A stretch of DNA of 64,000 nt from Deltaproteobacteria bacterium (lineage in GTDB: Bacteria > Desulfobacterota > Binatia > Binatales > Binataceae): NCBI GenBank assembly GCA_021780755.1, contig JAJXYF010000011.1:1-64000 (forward strand). The letters run 5' to 3'. Each line of letters opens with the position of its first letter. Position 1 is the first letter of the stretch. Position numbers and translations under genes: made by a program. Under the pieces are notes generated by a model, which worked only from the letters and a program-made list of their open reading frames with translations, had not been told where the DNA came from and searched no databases. Of this stretch, positions 49,408 through 59,515 are shown one piece after another.

Positions 49408-50916
49408 CTAATGAATCAGGTCGCGATAGCGCGGCGGCACCAGTTGGCGCTCGTCGGGCATGTCCGTCAGCCGCTCTTCCTTGAGCGGCGCATTGGTGTA
49501 CGCCGCCGAGGCCACCGGATGTTCGGCGTCGGCCACCGTGCGGCCGCCACTGGTGTCGCTCACCGCCGCGCTCGGCAGCCGAAACGTCACGTAGCGGGCG
49601 TCATGGATTTCCAGTCCGGGACCTTCGCCAGGCTTGTAGAAACGCTCGTAATTGCCGGCCTTCGGCATCTCGCCCAGGTGCGTATCGCCCATCGAGCCTT
49701 TGTCGTCGCGCCGCCCGCTCGGCGGGGTGCTGCCCGCGCTTGCCGGCTGGTTGTTGCGGGCCTCGCTGCCGGGCCGCGGCAGTTCGATGCTGCCGGTGCC
49801 ATTCGGCTGTTTTCGCGGCCCGGTCGCGTTGGAATTGTCGCCCTCTTTGGGCGCCATGCCCGTTCCGTTATTGGCCTGCTGCGATCCGGTGTTCTTGTTC
49901 TGTTGACCCGCGGCGGCTTCGATCTGCGCCTGCGCCTTCGAAATGTCGTTGCCCAACTCGACCATTTTCTGATCCGTCTTGTCGCCCTTGCCGCCCCCGC
50001 CGCCGCCGGCGCCCGATCCGGTGCCTTTGCCGGCGCCGCTGCCCTGTCCCTCGCCCGCGCCATCACCGCTGCCGCTGCCCGTGCCTTTGCTGTTGCCGCT
50101 GCCCGATCCGCCGCCGGAGCCGCCCGACGCATTCTTCGCGATGCTGTTGCCGCTCTGCCGCTGCTGCTCGACTCGCTCGAGCTCCCGCTTCATCGCGGCG
50201 AGTTCCTGCAGCTTTTGCTCGGGCGGCAGCTTGGGGTTTTCGAGGTCGCGCGCCACGGCGCGCATCGCTTTGACCAGGTCCCTTTCGGCTGGCGTCGCCG
50301 AGGAGCTATCCAACGACCGCGCGACCTGGCGCAGCCGATGCGCGATCGCCTGGTCCGGCGTCGGTACCACCACGAAGGCCAGCGCCGCCGCTGCCAGCGC
50401 GGCCATCACCACCGCCGCCGCGATCGCCGACCGCTTCAGCGGTTGCGCGAGCTTCAGCCTGAACTCGCGCCGCGGTTCGAACAGGTCGAGATACGCGATC
50501 GCGCGCCGCCACAGCATCGGGAACAATGGCGAGCGCCGTCCGCGTTCCTGCGGATGTGCCGGATTGGCGAGCGTCGCCAGCGTCAAAATCTCCTGGTGCC
50601 CACCGATATGATTGTCCACCGCCGCCGCCGCGCCGAGAAAGTCGTCGGCCTTCAGGTAGGCGAACAGCGCCAGCACTCCCATCATGATCAGTTGCGCGGC
50701 GCAGGCTGCGATCAGGACTTCGCCGAACCGCGTCTCGCGATCGTCGGTCAGGATGTAGCCGAAGTTCTCCCAGGTCAACACGCCGATCACGTCGAGGCCC
50801 AGTGCGAACAAAATCGTGAGCCCGAGCGGCATCGTCAAATCGATCGCCGCGGTCATCGCCGCCAGGCGCGCCAGGCGCCGGCGCGATTTGCCGATTTGCT
50901 CGATTGGGTTGACCAT
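49408..50916 (-). CDS. DUF4175-like membrane protein with Gly/Ser-rich segment
   Basis: N-terminal TM helices; GGSGGGSGSGNSKGTGSGSGDGAGEGQGSGAGKGTGSGAGGGGGG; first gene of the moxR operon. Confidence 0.65.
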   Translation of the reverse strand: MVNPIEQIGKSRRRLARLAAMTAAIDLTMPLGLTILFALGLDVIGVLTWENFGYILTDDRETRFGEVLIAACAAQLIMMGVLALFAYLKADDFLGAAAAVDNHIGGHQEILTLATLANPAHPQERGRRSPLFPMLWRRAIAYLDLFEPRREFRLKLAQPLKRSAIAAAVVMAALAAAALAFVVVPTPDQAIAHRLRQVARSLDSSSATPAERDLVKAMRAVARDLENPKLPPEQKLQELAAMKRELERVEQQRQSGNSIAKNASGGSGGGSGSGNSKGTGSGSGDGAGEGQGSGAGKGTGSGAGGGGGGKGDKTDQKMVELGNDISKAQAQIEAAAGQQNKNTGSQQANNGTGMAPKEGDNSNATGPRKQPNGTGSIELPRPGSEARNNQPASAGSTPPSGRRDDKGSMGDTHLGEMPKAGNYERFYKPGEGPGLEIHDARYVTFRLPSAAVSDTSGGRTVADAEHPVASAAYTNAPLKEERLTDMPDERQLVPPRYRDLIH

Positions 50917-50952
50917 TACCGCTCCGCCCGCTGGCGCGATCCGTCCTTGCCG

Positions 50953-51966
50953 TTAGCCCTTCAATCCTCGTAATAGCGCGTTGCGGCGCTTGACCTCGGC
51001 GATTGCCCGCTGATGTTCCGCGAATGAGCGCGAGAAGATATGGGTCCCGTCATTGCGTGCAACAAAATACAGGTAATCGGTGTGCGCCGGATAGAGTGCC
51101 GCACGAATCGAAGGCAGTCCCGGGTTCGCGATCGGCCCCGGCGGCAGCCCGGCGATTTCATAAGTGTTGAACGCCGAGGGCGTCCGCACCGCCGTCGCCG
51201 CCCGTTCGCTGTCGCCTTGCTGATTATATTCGGCGGTCGGATCCGATTGCAGCGGCATCCCGAGCTTCAGCCGGTTGTAAAATACACTCGCGATAATCGG
51301 CCGCTCTTGCGGTGCGTGCGCTTCCTTCTCGATTATCGAGGCCATCGTCACCATCTCGCGTGCGGTCAGGTTGAGATCGAACAGGCGCTGCTCGACCGCG
51401 GGCGTCAACACCGCGAAAAACCGCTCCAGCATCGTCGCTAATATCTGATCGGTCTTTACCAGCGGCGAGAAGCGATAGGTCGCCGGGAACAGGAAGCCCT
51501 CGCTGCCTAGCGGGCCCAGCCCCAGTGCCGCCACCATCGATCCGCTGCGCGCGGCCGCGTCGAAGTCATTTTCACAGACCAGTCCGGCCTCTTCCAGCCG
51601 CGCGCCTATCTGATGGACCGTCATGCCTTCCGGTACCGTCACCGTCACCACCATGAAGTCGCCGTTGACCAGATGGGCCAACACCGCGGGCATCGCCTCG
51701 CCGCCCTTGAAGCCGTAATCGCCGGGCTTCAGGCGCTTCGCGCGTCCGGTCAGGTTCGCATAGAGAACGAACGCGAGTTCGCTGCGGACCACTCCGGCCC
51801 GCGCGAGTTCACCTGCCGCCACCGTCATCGATGCGCCCTTGCGGATCGAGACCACGCGCGGCGGCGTAAAAATCCCGGTCGGGCTGAAGACCAGGTAGCG
51901 GACGTATAGTCCGCTGCCGGCGGCCGCCAAAATCAGCACGGCCAATCCGTATCCAAGCTTTCTCAT
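50953..51966 (-). CDS. mltG: endolytic transglycosylase MltG
   Basis: VPEGMTVHQIGARLEEAG...MASIIEKEAHAPQERPIIASVFYNRLKLGMPLQSDPTAEY...GLPPGPIANPGLPSIRAALYP. Confidence 0.95.
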   Translation of the reverse strand: MRKLGYGLAVLILAAAGSGLYVRYLVFSPTGIFTPPRVVSIRKGASMTVAAGELARAGVVRSELAFVLYANLTGRAKRLKPGDYGFKGGEAMPAVLAHLVNGDFMVVTVTVPEGMTVHQIGARLEEAGLVCENDFDAAARSGSMVAALGLGPLGSEGFLFPATYRFSPLVKTDQILATMLERFFAVLTPAVEQRLFDLNLTAREMVTMASIIEKEAHAPQERPIIASVFYNRLKLGMPLQSDPTAEYNQQGDSERAATAVRTPSAFNTYEIAGLPPGPIANPGLPSIRAALYPAHTDYLYFVARNDGTHIFSRSFAEHQRAIAEVKRRNALLRGLKG

Positions 51967-52081
51967 CGTTGCTATTCGGCCCGGCTATTCGGCTCGACTA
52001 ATCAGCTTAACAGATGTGTTTTGCGGGTGTGGATCGCTCGCCTGCGATCGCCGATAGCGTCCCCGCCGCAACCGCCGCGGT

Positions 52082-52507
52082 TCACGCCAACCCACCCGCC
52101 TGCCGATTATTCAGCCAGCCCTCCAGGATCACGCTCGCGGCCACCGCGTCGATCGTGCCCTTGTCCCGCGCGCGCCTGCCGGACAATTCCTTGAGCCGCT
52201 CTTCAGCTTCGAAACTCGTCAGACGCTCGTCGAAAAGCTCCACCGGAAGACCGCTCGCTTCGTGCAACCGATGGGCAAATGCGGTCGCTGCGCGCGCCGC
52301 CGGACCCGCGCTCCCGTCCATGTTCAGCGGCAATCCGACCACCACTCGCGTTACTTCAAATTCGACGAGACGCGCGCGAATCGCTTCAAGGTCGCGCACC
52401 ACCGAACGACGCTCCAACGCGCCAATCGGATGAACCGCGAGACCCGCATCATCCGCGATCGCGATTCCAATACGGCGTTTACCCAGATCAAGAGCAGCTA
52501 TCGCCAT
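52082..52507 (-). CDS. ruvX: Holliday junction resolvase-like RuvX/YqgF
   Basis: ALDLGKRRIGIAIADDAG...VVGLPLNMDGSAGPAA...LFDERLTSFEAEERL. Confidence 0.93.
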   Translation of the reverse strand: MAIAALDLGKRRIGIAIADDAGLAVHPIGALERRSVVRDLEAIRARLVEFEVTRVVVGLPLNMDGSAGPAARAATAFAHRLHEASGLPVELFDERLTSFEAEERLKELSGRRARDKGTIDAVAASVILEGWLNNRQAGGLA

Positions 52508-52628
52508 TCAACAGCAATCCTAATACTACTCAGCACCCATTATACCGATAAAATGAGCCGATTTTCCTGTTGAAAACGCGCTCGCTCGGGGTTGATTGTG
52601 ACACAGGCGTGACATAGCCTCGACCTCA

Positions 52629-54071
52629 ATGCGGTGGGGGAATCTTCGACATTCCTGGGCCAGAATGGGATCTGGCCTGCTAGTCGCGATGGTCGCGACG
52701 GCAGCGATCATTCAGGTCTTCGTCGCCGGCGCCAACGACCGCACACAGGAAATCGCCGCGCGCCAATTTGCCGCCGCCGCCGGCCGCATCGAACCCGAGT
52801 ACATCGACGAGCCTACCGCGGTCGCGCCCGCACCCGAACCGGTCACGATCAGCCTCACCATCGATCGTTCGGCCCCCGTGCTCTCCTATCTGGAGGAGGC
52901 CGGACTCGATCGCGACGAGGCTCAGCGCTGGGCATGGTCCTTTGCGCAGGCCGCGACGGGCGGCAGGCTTCAGAGCGGCCATGCGCTGACCCTATATAAA
53001 GATCCCGACGACGGCAGCCTCCGCGAACTCAAGTACAACCTCGACGACCGCGTGGCGATACGCGCGCGCACCTACGGCAACGGTGTCATTCGTTCCTCGC
53101 AGGAATTGATTACCTACACCGTGCGCCCGGTCGCTGTATCCTTTAAGATCAGAGGTGATTTCTGGGCCGAGGCCGAGCGTCATGATTTGCCCAAGCCGAT
53201 CGCGGCGACGCTCGCCAACGCGTTTAAAGATCAACACCCGTTGACGGCGCTTCCGCGCGGCTCCGCGGTGAAACTCATCTACCAGGAACGGGTCAGCCGC
53301 GATGGCACCTCGCATCTGCCCACCGGCCTCGAAGCCGCGCAGATCAGCTTCGGCAACCAGACGCTCTCGGCCTTCGCCTTCCGCGACGATCGCGGCCAGG
53401 CCCATCTCTACAACGCCGACGGCGTCGCGCTCGAGCCCCAGTCCCTGCGCTTCCCGGTCGAATTCCAGTACATCTCGTCGGGCTTCAGCTTCCATCGCTA
53501 TCATCCGATCCTCCACGAATATCGACCGCACGTCGGTGTTGACCTCGCGGCCCATTACGGTACTCCCGTCAAGGCCATTGCCGACGGCCGCATCGAGAGT
53601 GCCGGATGGTGCGGCGAACTCGGCCGCTGCGTCAAGATCGACCACGAGGCCGGGATGGTCAGCATCTACGGCCATCTGTCGGAGATCACTCGAGGTTTGC
53701 AGGGTGGCAATCCGGTGCGCGTCGGCGAGGTGATCGGTCGCGTCGGCTCGAGCGGACTCTCGACCGGTTCACACCTCCATTTCGCTATCGAGAAAAACGG
53801 CCAATTCGTCAATCCCCTGACCGAATCTCTCGGCACGCACCACCGGATTCCGCCGACCATGCGCGCGCTGTTTGACGGCCTTAAGCAAAAGTACCTTGCG
53901 GCGCTCGACCGGATGCCGCAAATTGGCGGCCATGGCGGTAATTTCAGCGTGTCTCACGCGGCCGTCGCCCGCACCGAGAGCGGCTCGGGCATGAGCGCGA
54001 TGGCCGCTCCGCCGCAATCCGGGGCCGTACGCACCGTCTCGACCGAAACCTCCAGCTCGATCGGCCGCTAG
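52629..54071 (+). CDS. M23-family peptidoglycan endopeptidase
   Basis: HVGVDLAAHYGTPVKAIADGRIESAGWCGELGRCVKIDH...SGLSTGSHLHFAIEKNGQFVNP. Confidence 0.95.
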   Translation: MRWGNLRHSWARMGSGLLVAMVATAAIIQVFVAGANDRTQEIAARQFAAAAGRIEPEYIDEPTAVAPAPEPVTISLTIDRSAPVLSYLEEAGLDRDEAQRWAWSFAQAATGGRLQSGHALTLYKDPDDGSLRELKYNLDDRVAIRARTYGNGVIRSSQELITYTVRPVAVSFKIRGDFWAEAERHDLPKPIAATLANAFKDQHPLTALPRGSAVKLIYQERVSRDGTSHLPTGLEAAQISFGNQTLSAFAFRDDRGQAHLYNADGVALEPQSLRFPVEFQYISSGFSFHRYHPILHEYRPHVGVDLAAHYGTPVKAIADGRIESAGWCGELGRCVKIDHEAGMVSIYGHLSEITRGLQGGNPVRVGEVIGRVGSSGLSTGSHLHFAIEKNGQFVNPLTESLGTHHRIPPTMRALFDGLKQKYLAALDRMPQIGGHGGNFSVSHAAVARTESGSGMSAMAAPPQSGAVRTVSTETSSSIGR

Positions 54072-54167
54072 AAAACCGCGGTTAGGCGTACGTGCTGCCG
54101 ATGCGCCCCTCGCGCTCTCCATCACCGCGTGACTTGGCCGCCCGCCCGAGCATTGCGAGCGTCAATC

Positions 54168-54965
54168 ATGAAAAGCGAATTCTTCGATCCGCCGCGTCCG
54201 CGCGTCTTCGCCCATCGCGGCGCCAGCGGCGATTACCCTGAAAATACGCTGCCCGCCTTCATCGCCGCCCGTGACCTCGGCGCACCCTACATCGAACTCG
54301 ACGTCCACCTGACTCGCGACGGCCACGTCGTCGTCGCCCACGACGAAAACCTTGGGCGCGTCGGTGACACCGACTGCCTCATTCCCGATTTGACGCTCGC
54401 CGAATTATCGCGGGTCGATGCCGCCCATAACTTCACGCCCCCCACGAGCGCCGATGGCGAGTTCCCGTTTCGCGGCCGCGGCATCCGTGTGCCTGAACTC
54501 GCGGAGGTCTTCGCGGCGTGTCCCGATCAGCGTTTCATCATTGAAATCAAGCAGACCGCCCCGAGCCTCATCGATGCGCTCCTCAGCGTTATCGATCGCG
54601 CCGCGATGCGCCGGCGCGTGCTCGTGGCGAGCGAGCATCAGGCGCCGATTGACGAATTTCGCATCGCCGCTCCCGACCTCCCGACCAATTTACCGACCGC
54701 CGAGGTCGCCGCCTTTCTGATGTCGCTGCCGCCCGGCACGCCGCCCTTCGTACCACGCGGCGCGGCCCTCCAAATCCCGCCCGAATACGAATCGTGGAAA
54801 ATGGTGACGCCGGAAACCGTCGCCGCCGCTCATCGCATCGGCCTCGAGATGCATATCTGGACGATCAACGAAGTGGCCGAAATGCGCGCGCTGCTCGCGC
54901 TCGGCGTTGACGGGATCATCACCAACTTCCCCGCCCGCCTGCTGCAACTCCTCACGCGCCGTTAA
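54168..54965 (+). CDS. glycerophosphodiester phosphodiesterase
   Basis: FAHRGASGDYPENTLPAFIAARDLGAPYIELDVHLTRDGHVVVAHDENLGRV. Confidence 0.93.
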   Translation: MKSEFFDPPRPRVFAHRGASGDYPENTLPAFIAARDLGAPYIELDVHLTRDGHVVVAHDENLGRVGDTDCLIPDLTLAELSRVDAAHNFTPPTSADGEFPFRGRGIRVPELAEVFAACPDQRFIIEIKQTAPSLIDALLSVIDRAAMRRRVLVASEHQAPIDEFRIAAPDLPTNLPTAEVAAFLMSLPPGTPPFVPRGAALQIPPEYESWKMVTPETVAAAHRIGLEMHIWTINEVAEMRALLALGVDGIITNFPARLLQLLTRR

Positions 54966-55000
54966 GGTCCCGAGTCTCCCCCCTCAGATGGGCGATCTCC

Positions 55001-55051
55001 AGGTGGGAAGTCTGGAACCCTTTCAAAGTTCTCACGATTCTTTTTCCACCT
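55001..55051. repeat. imperfect hairpin, possible degenerate relative of the palindromic repeat
   Basis: Outer arms AGGTGGGAA/TTTCCACCT; inner GGGAAGTCTGGAACC resembles GGGAAGTCTGAAACC of copy A. Confidence 0.35.
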
Positions 55052-55134
55052 GCCGCGCGTTGGCTTTTCAGCGCGCACACCCATCTGTTACGATTCCCGC
55101 GCTCACCACGCCGATCAACGGAGGGCCCTTGCCG

Positions 55135-56151
55135 ATGAAGCTCGATACCACGCTCACCACCCGCGACTTAAGCGAAGTCCCCGCCGCCGCAAAGTCCGCC
55201 GAGGCCCTCGGCTTCGACGCCATCTGGTCGATGGAAGCCGGTAACGACGGCTTCCTGCCGCTCGCCCTCGCCGCCGAACATACCAGCCGCGTCAAGCTCG
55301 GACCCGCCGTCGCGATCGCCTTTCCGCGCAGCCCCATGTCGATGGCTTACCAGTCGTGGGACCTCGCCGCGCTCTCCAAGGGCCGTTTCATCCTCGGCCT
55401 CGGCACCCAGGTCAAGGGTCATATCGAGCGCCGCTACGGCGTCAAATGGGAACCGCCGGTGGCCAAGCTGCGCGAGTATGTGCAGGCGCTGCGCACCATC
55501 TTCAAATGCTGGCAGGAGGGCGGCAAGAAGCTCTCATTTTCAGGTAAATACTACAACCTGTCCCTAATGACGCCGTTCTTCGCCCCCAAGCCCCACGATT
55601 ACAACATTCCGATCTATATCGCGGGCGTTAATGAACTAATCCTGCGCACCGCCGGCGAGCTGTGCGACGGTCTCCACGCCCATCCGTTCACCTCCGCCAA
55701 GTACCTGCGCGAATTCCTCGTCCCGCATGTCGAGGAAGGCCTCAAAAAATCCGGTCGCGCGCGCAAGGACTTCACCATCACCACGACGCCCTTTGTGATC
55801 GTCGGCCGCAACGCCGACGAAATCGAACGCGCCAAGGCCGGTGTCCGCCAGCAGATTTCCTTTTATGCCTCGACCCGCACCTACCAGATCGTGCTCGAGA
55901 CCCACGGCTGGGGCGACGTCGCGCCCAAGCTCAACGAGATGGCCGCCAAGGGCGATTGGGCGAACATGGGCAAGCTCATCACCGACGAGATGCTTGAGGT
56001 CTATGCGGTGACCGGGACCTTCGACAACATCGGCGAGAAGGTGCGCGAGCGCTACGACGGCCTGCTCGATCGCGTCAATTTTTACGTTCCCTACAAGGCG
56101 GCCTTCGATGACGCGACCTGGCGCCGCCTATGCCAACAGCTTAACGGTTAG
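55135..56151 (+). CDS. LLM-class F420-dependent oxidoreductase
   Basis: MKLDTTLTTRDLSEVPAAAKSAEALGFDAIWSMEAGNDGFLPLALAAEHT. Confidence 0.9.
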   Translation: MKLDTTLTTRDLSEVPAAAKSAEALGFDAIWSMEAGNDGFLPLALAAEHTSRVKLGPAVAIAFPRSPMSMAYQSWDLAALSKGRFILGLGTQVKGHIERRYGVKWEPPVAKLREYVQALRTIFKCWQEGGKKLSFSGKYYNLSLMTPFFAPKPHDYNIPIYIAGVNELILRTAGELCDGLHAHPFTSAKYLREFLVPHVEEGLKKSGRARKDFTITTTPFVIVGRNADEIERAKAGVRQQISFYASTRTYQIVLETHGWGDVAPKLNEMAAKGDWANMGKLITDEMLEVYAVTGTFDNIGEKVRERYDGLLDRVNFYVPYKAAFDDATWRRLCQQLNG

Positions 56152-56178
56152 CGGCCGCAGGTCAGCTTCAGGTCGCCA

Positions 56179-57111
56179 TCAGGCCGGCGCGCCGCCGCCG
56201 GTCCGACCGCTCAGCGCGCGCGCGAGTTTTTGCGGCAGAAAGGTGCGCGCGAAGCGCATCACCGTCTTTACATCGAGCGGACGCTCGCGCAACGCGCGCG
56301 CGAAATATCCCCGCGCCGCCCGCAGGTCGCCCGATCGCATCGCGATCAACCCCTCGTAGCCGAGCGCACTCGCATACGCGCGCCGCGTGCCCCGTATCAG
56401 CCCGCGCGCGGCGTCGCCGTAACGTTCCCGCACGCGGCGCACAAAGACCTCGCGATAGCGCGAATACTTTTCCATCCGCACGCCCGGTGACTCGTAACGA
56501 TAACGCACCAACCGTTCCGCCACGTAGGCGAACTTGCCATGCTCGCGCGCGACCAGGAACAGAAACGGATCTTCATACGCCGCGGATTTGAACTCCTCGA
56601 CGAAGCCTCCGCACGCCGCGAACGTGGCGACGCGCATTACGGCCGTGCTCGGAATTATCGGCCACCACCGATCGAGCATCTCGGCCATCGTCGGCGCATG
56701 CGCGCAATCGGGCGTCACGTAGGAGTCGCCTACCGGTGCGCCGTTCGCATCAATCGGTATCGCATCCGAGAAGACCAGCACCACCGCTTGATTCCGCTCG
56801 AGTAGTGGCACCGTTGCCGCAAGCTTATCCGGCCGCCACTCGTCGTCGGCGTCCAGGAACGCGAGGTATTCGCCCTGCGCGAGGGCGGCGCCCGCATTGC
56901 GAGCGGCGGCGGCCCCACGATTCGCCTGCTCGATTACCCGGATGCGATCGCCGAACCCCCGCAAAGTCTCCCCGCTGCCGTCGGTCGAGCCGTCGTTGAC
57001 CACGATCACTTCGACTTCATCGTCGAAGCGTTGCTCCAGCACGCTCGCCACCGCGTGCTTGAGCGTTGCTGCGTTATTGAAAACCGGTATTACGACCGAC
57101 ACCCGCGACAT
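56179..57111 (-). CDS. glycosyltransferase family 2
   Basis: VSVVIPVFNNAATLKHAVASVLEQRFDDEVEVIVVNDGSTDGS...FLDADDEWRPDKL. Confidence 0.94.
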   Translation of the reverse strand: MSRVSVVIPVFNNAATLKHAVASVLEQRFDDEVEVIVVNDGSTDGSGETLRGFGDRIRVIEQANRGAAAARNAGAALAQGEYLAFLDADDEWRPDKLAATVPLLERNQAVVLVFSDAIPIDANGAPVGDSYVTPDCAHAPTMAEMLDRWWPIIPSTAVMRVATFAACGGFVEEFKSAAYEDPFLFLVAREHGKFAYVAERLVRYRYESPGVRMEKYSRYREVFVRRVRERYGDAARGLIRGTRRAYASALGYEGLIAMRSGDLRAARGYFARALRERPLDVKTVMRFARTFLPQKLARALSGRTGGGAPA

Positions 57112-57238
57112 CGCGAGCGAGACTAGCACATCGCGCGACGCCCTCCGCGCCACCGTCATTCTCACCCGACTCGCCGCGCGCGATGCGATGGTAAATGACC
57201 GGCCTCGCGATTAAGCTCGCGCCGGAGGAAAGCGGTCG

Positions 57239-58543
57239 ATGGCCAATTCTCCCATACCGGTCGAGCTTGATTCCGCGCGCACCAACCCGCACGAATGGCC
57301 GCGCCGTTATACCGTGGTCGTGCTTTTCGCGCTCGCGACCGCCCTCTGCTACATCGACCGCGTCAATATCTCCATCGCGATCATCCCGCTCGCGCGCGAA
57401 AAAGGTTACGACCCTGCCGCCAAGGGGCTCGTCCTGTCGTCATTTTTCTGGGGCTACCTGTGGCTCCAACTGCCCGGCGGATGGATGGCCGATCGCTTCG
57501 GCGGCAAGCGCGTGCTCGCCGCCGGCGTTGCGATGTGGTCGGTCGCGACCTTCCTGACGCCGCCCGCCGCTTCGATCTCGTTCGGTGCGCTGCTCGCGAT
57601 GCGCGCGCTGCTCGGCGCCGGCGAAGCCCTGAATTTCCCGGCCGTCCACAGCATCGCCGCCCGCTGGACCATCGGCTCCGAACGCGCGCGCGCCATTTCG
57701 CTCCACTTCAGCGGCGTCGCCTTCGGCACCATGATCGCCCTCATCGTCAGCCCGCTGATCGTCCTCGCCTACGGATGGCCCTCGGTTTTCTATATCTCCG
57801 GCGCGCTCGGGCTTCTGTGGCTCGTGGTCTGGCAGCTCAAAGCCGCCAACGGCCCCGAGGATTGCCGCGGCGTCTCGCCCGACGAACTCGCCCTCATCAT
57901 GGCCGAGCGCGCCTCCGCGGTGGAACTCGCCGACCGCATCCCGTGGGGACGCATCTTCCGCGAGCCCGCCGTGTGGGCCATCGTTATCGCTCATCTGTGC
58001 AACAACTTCGGCTTCTACATCATCCTGCTATGGCTGCCGAGCTACCTCACCCGGACCTTCAATGTGCCGATGGAGCGCCTCGGCGCCTTCTCCGTCATTC
58101 CGTGGATCGTCGCCTTCATCATGCAGAACACCAGCGGATGGTTTGCCGACGGCCTGCGCAAACGCGGCATGCCACTCACCACCGTGCGCAAGCTGATGCA
58201 GGCGAGCGCCTTCACGATTGGCGGACTGCCGCTGCTGGTGCTGCCGCTCGCGCGCTCGCCCGAGATGGCGGTTGTCCTCGTCACCATCTCGATCGCCGGC
58301 ACCGCGCTCGGCGCCGGCGGCTTCGTCGTCAACCACTTCGACGTCGCGCCTCGCTACGCGGGCATCCTGATGGGTATCTCGAACACCGCCGCGACCGTTC
58401 CCGGCATCATCGGGGTGGCCGCCACCGGCTTCATCCTCGAGGCGACCAATTCCTTTTCCGCTGTCTTCTATTTGACGACAATCGTCTATGCGGTCGGCGC
58501 GATTTGCTACATCGCGATGGCCAGTGGCGACCGCAAAATCTAA
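57239..58543 (+). CDS. MFS transporter (anion:cation symporter-like)
   Basis: LCYIDRVNISIAIIPLAREKGYD...LPGGWMADRFGGKRVL. Confidence 0.92.
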   Translation: MANSPIPVELDSARTNPHEWPRRYTVVVLFALATALCYIDRVNISIAIIPLAREKGYDPAAKGLVLSSFFWGYLWLQLPGGWMADRFGGKRVLAAGVAMWSVATFLTPPAASISFGALLAMRALLGAGEALNFPAVHSIAARWTIGSERARAISLHFSGVAFGTMIALIVSPLIVLAYGWPSVFYISGALGLLWLVVWQLKAANGPEDCRGVSPDELALIMAERASAVELADRIPWGRIFREPAVWAIVIAHLCNNFGFYIILLWLPSYLTRTFNVPMERLGAFSVIPWIVAFIMQNTSGWFADGLRKRGMPLTTVRKLMQASAFTIGGLPLLVLPLARSPEMAVVLVTISIAGTALGAGGFVVNHFDVAPRYAGILMGISNTAATVPGIIGVAATGFILEATNSFSAVFYLTTIVYAVGAICYIAMASGDRKI

Positions 58544-58613
58544 GCCCGCAAATTCCGACCCGCTCCGCGCCCGTTTTGGGCGGCCATCGTGATATTACAA
58601 GCTGAATTGATTG

Positions 58614-59489
58614 CTACTTGTGGTCGCGCGCGGGCAGCATCCGTTCTAGCTGCGCGTGCAGATGGCCGTTCGAGGCGACGAAGCCCGGCGTCTTCACTTC
58701 GCGCTGGTTGAAACTTACTTCCTTGCCATGCAAATCGGTCACCCGTCCGCCCGCCGCGACGATCAGCGCGACGCCCGACGCGATGTCCCATTCGTTCTTT
58801 GGCGTCAGCGTGAAGGTTGCGTCCGCCTGTCCCGCCGCCACCAGCGCCAGCTTGTAGGCGACGCTCCCGATCGGCCTCACGATCACGCGCCCTTCGTAGG
58901 CTTTCCATTCGCCGCGCGCCGTTTCGCTGCGGCTCGCCAGGATCGTCGCGTGCTCCAGCGCGCGCGTATGGCTGACCGTCACCGCCTTGCCATCGAGCGT
59001 GCAGCCCGCGCCGCGCACCCCGCAAAATAACTCGTCCTTGATCGGGTTGTACGTGACCCCCATCACCGGCACGCCGTGGTCGGCCAGCGCGATGGCGACG
59101 ACGAACTCCGGTATCCCCTTGATGAACTCCTTCGTCCCGTCCAGCGGATCGACGATCCACACCCGTTCGCGCGTCAGCCGATCGTCGTTATCGACGGTCT
59201 CCTCCGAGAGCCAGCCATAGGCGGGAAATGCGTCGCGCAGAATCTGCTTGAGCGTGCTGTCGGCCTCGAAGTCCGCCGTCGTTACTGGATTGTTCTTGCC
59301 CTTCGAATCGATCTGGTAGCCGCCGTCGCGAAAGTAGCGTTGCAGGATTTCGCCCGCCGCGATCGCCGCATCGCGCGCGACCTGCAGTTCGCGATCGTAC
59401 GCGCTCGCCGCTCCACCCACGGCCAGCGTCCCGGCGCCGTGTTCCGATTTATTCGCGAGATCCCCTTCGTCCTTCGTCCGTGTCGTCAT
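58614..59489 (-). CDS. cysQ: 3'(2'),5'-bisphosphate nucleotidase / inositol monophosphatase family
   Basis: LSEETVDNDDRL, WIVDPLDGTKEFIKGIPEFVVAIAL, WDIASGVALIVAAGG. Confidence 0.92.
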   Translation of the reverse strand: MTTRTKDEGDLANKSEHGAGTLAVGGAASAYDRELQVARDAAIAAGEILQRYFRDGGYQIDSKGKNNPVTTADFEADSTLKQILRDAFPAYGWLSEETVDNDDRLTRERVWIVDPLDGTKEFIKGIPEFVVAIALADHGVPVMGVTYNPIKDELFCGVRGAGCTLDGKAVTVSHTRALEHATILASRSETARGEWKAYEGRVIVRPIGSVAYKLALVAAGQADATFTLTPKNEWDIASGVALIVAAGGRVTDLHGKEVSFNQREVKTPGFVASNGHLHAQLERMLPARDHK

Positions 59490-59515
59490 TACTTCGCGTG
59501 CTTCTCCGCCCGCCC

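Noticed and set aside
49980-50130. GC-rich simple-sequence stretch, considered as a tandem repeat/phase-variable tract
   Set aside because: It encodes an irregular Gly/Ser linker without an exact repeat unit; no slippage-prone homopolymer.
57295-58605. 436-aa Arg/Pro/His-rich ORF overlapping the MFS gene
   Set aside because: Shifted-frame shadow of a clear MFS transporter.
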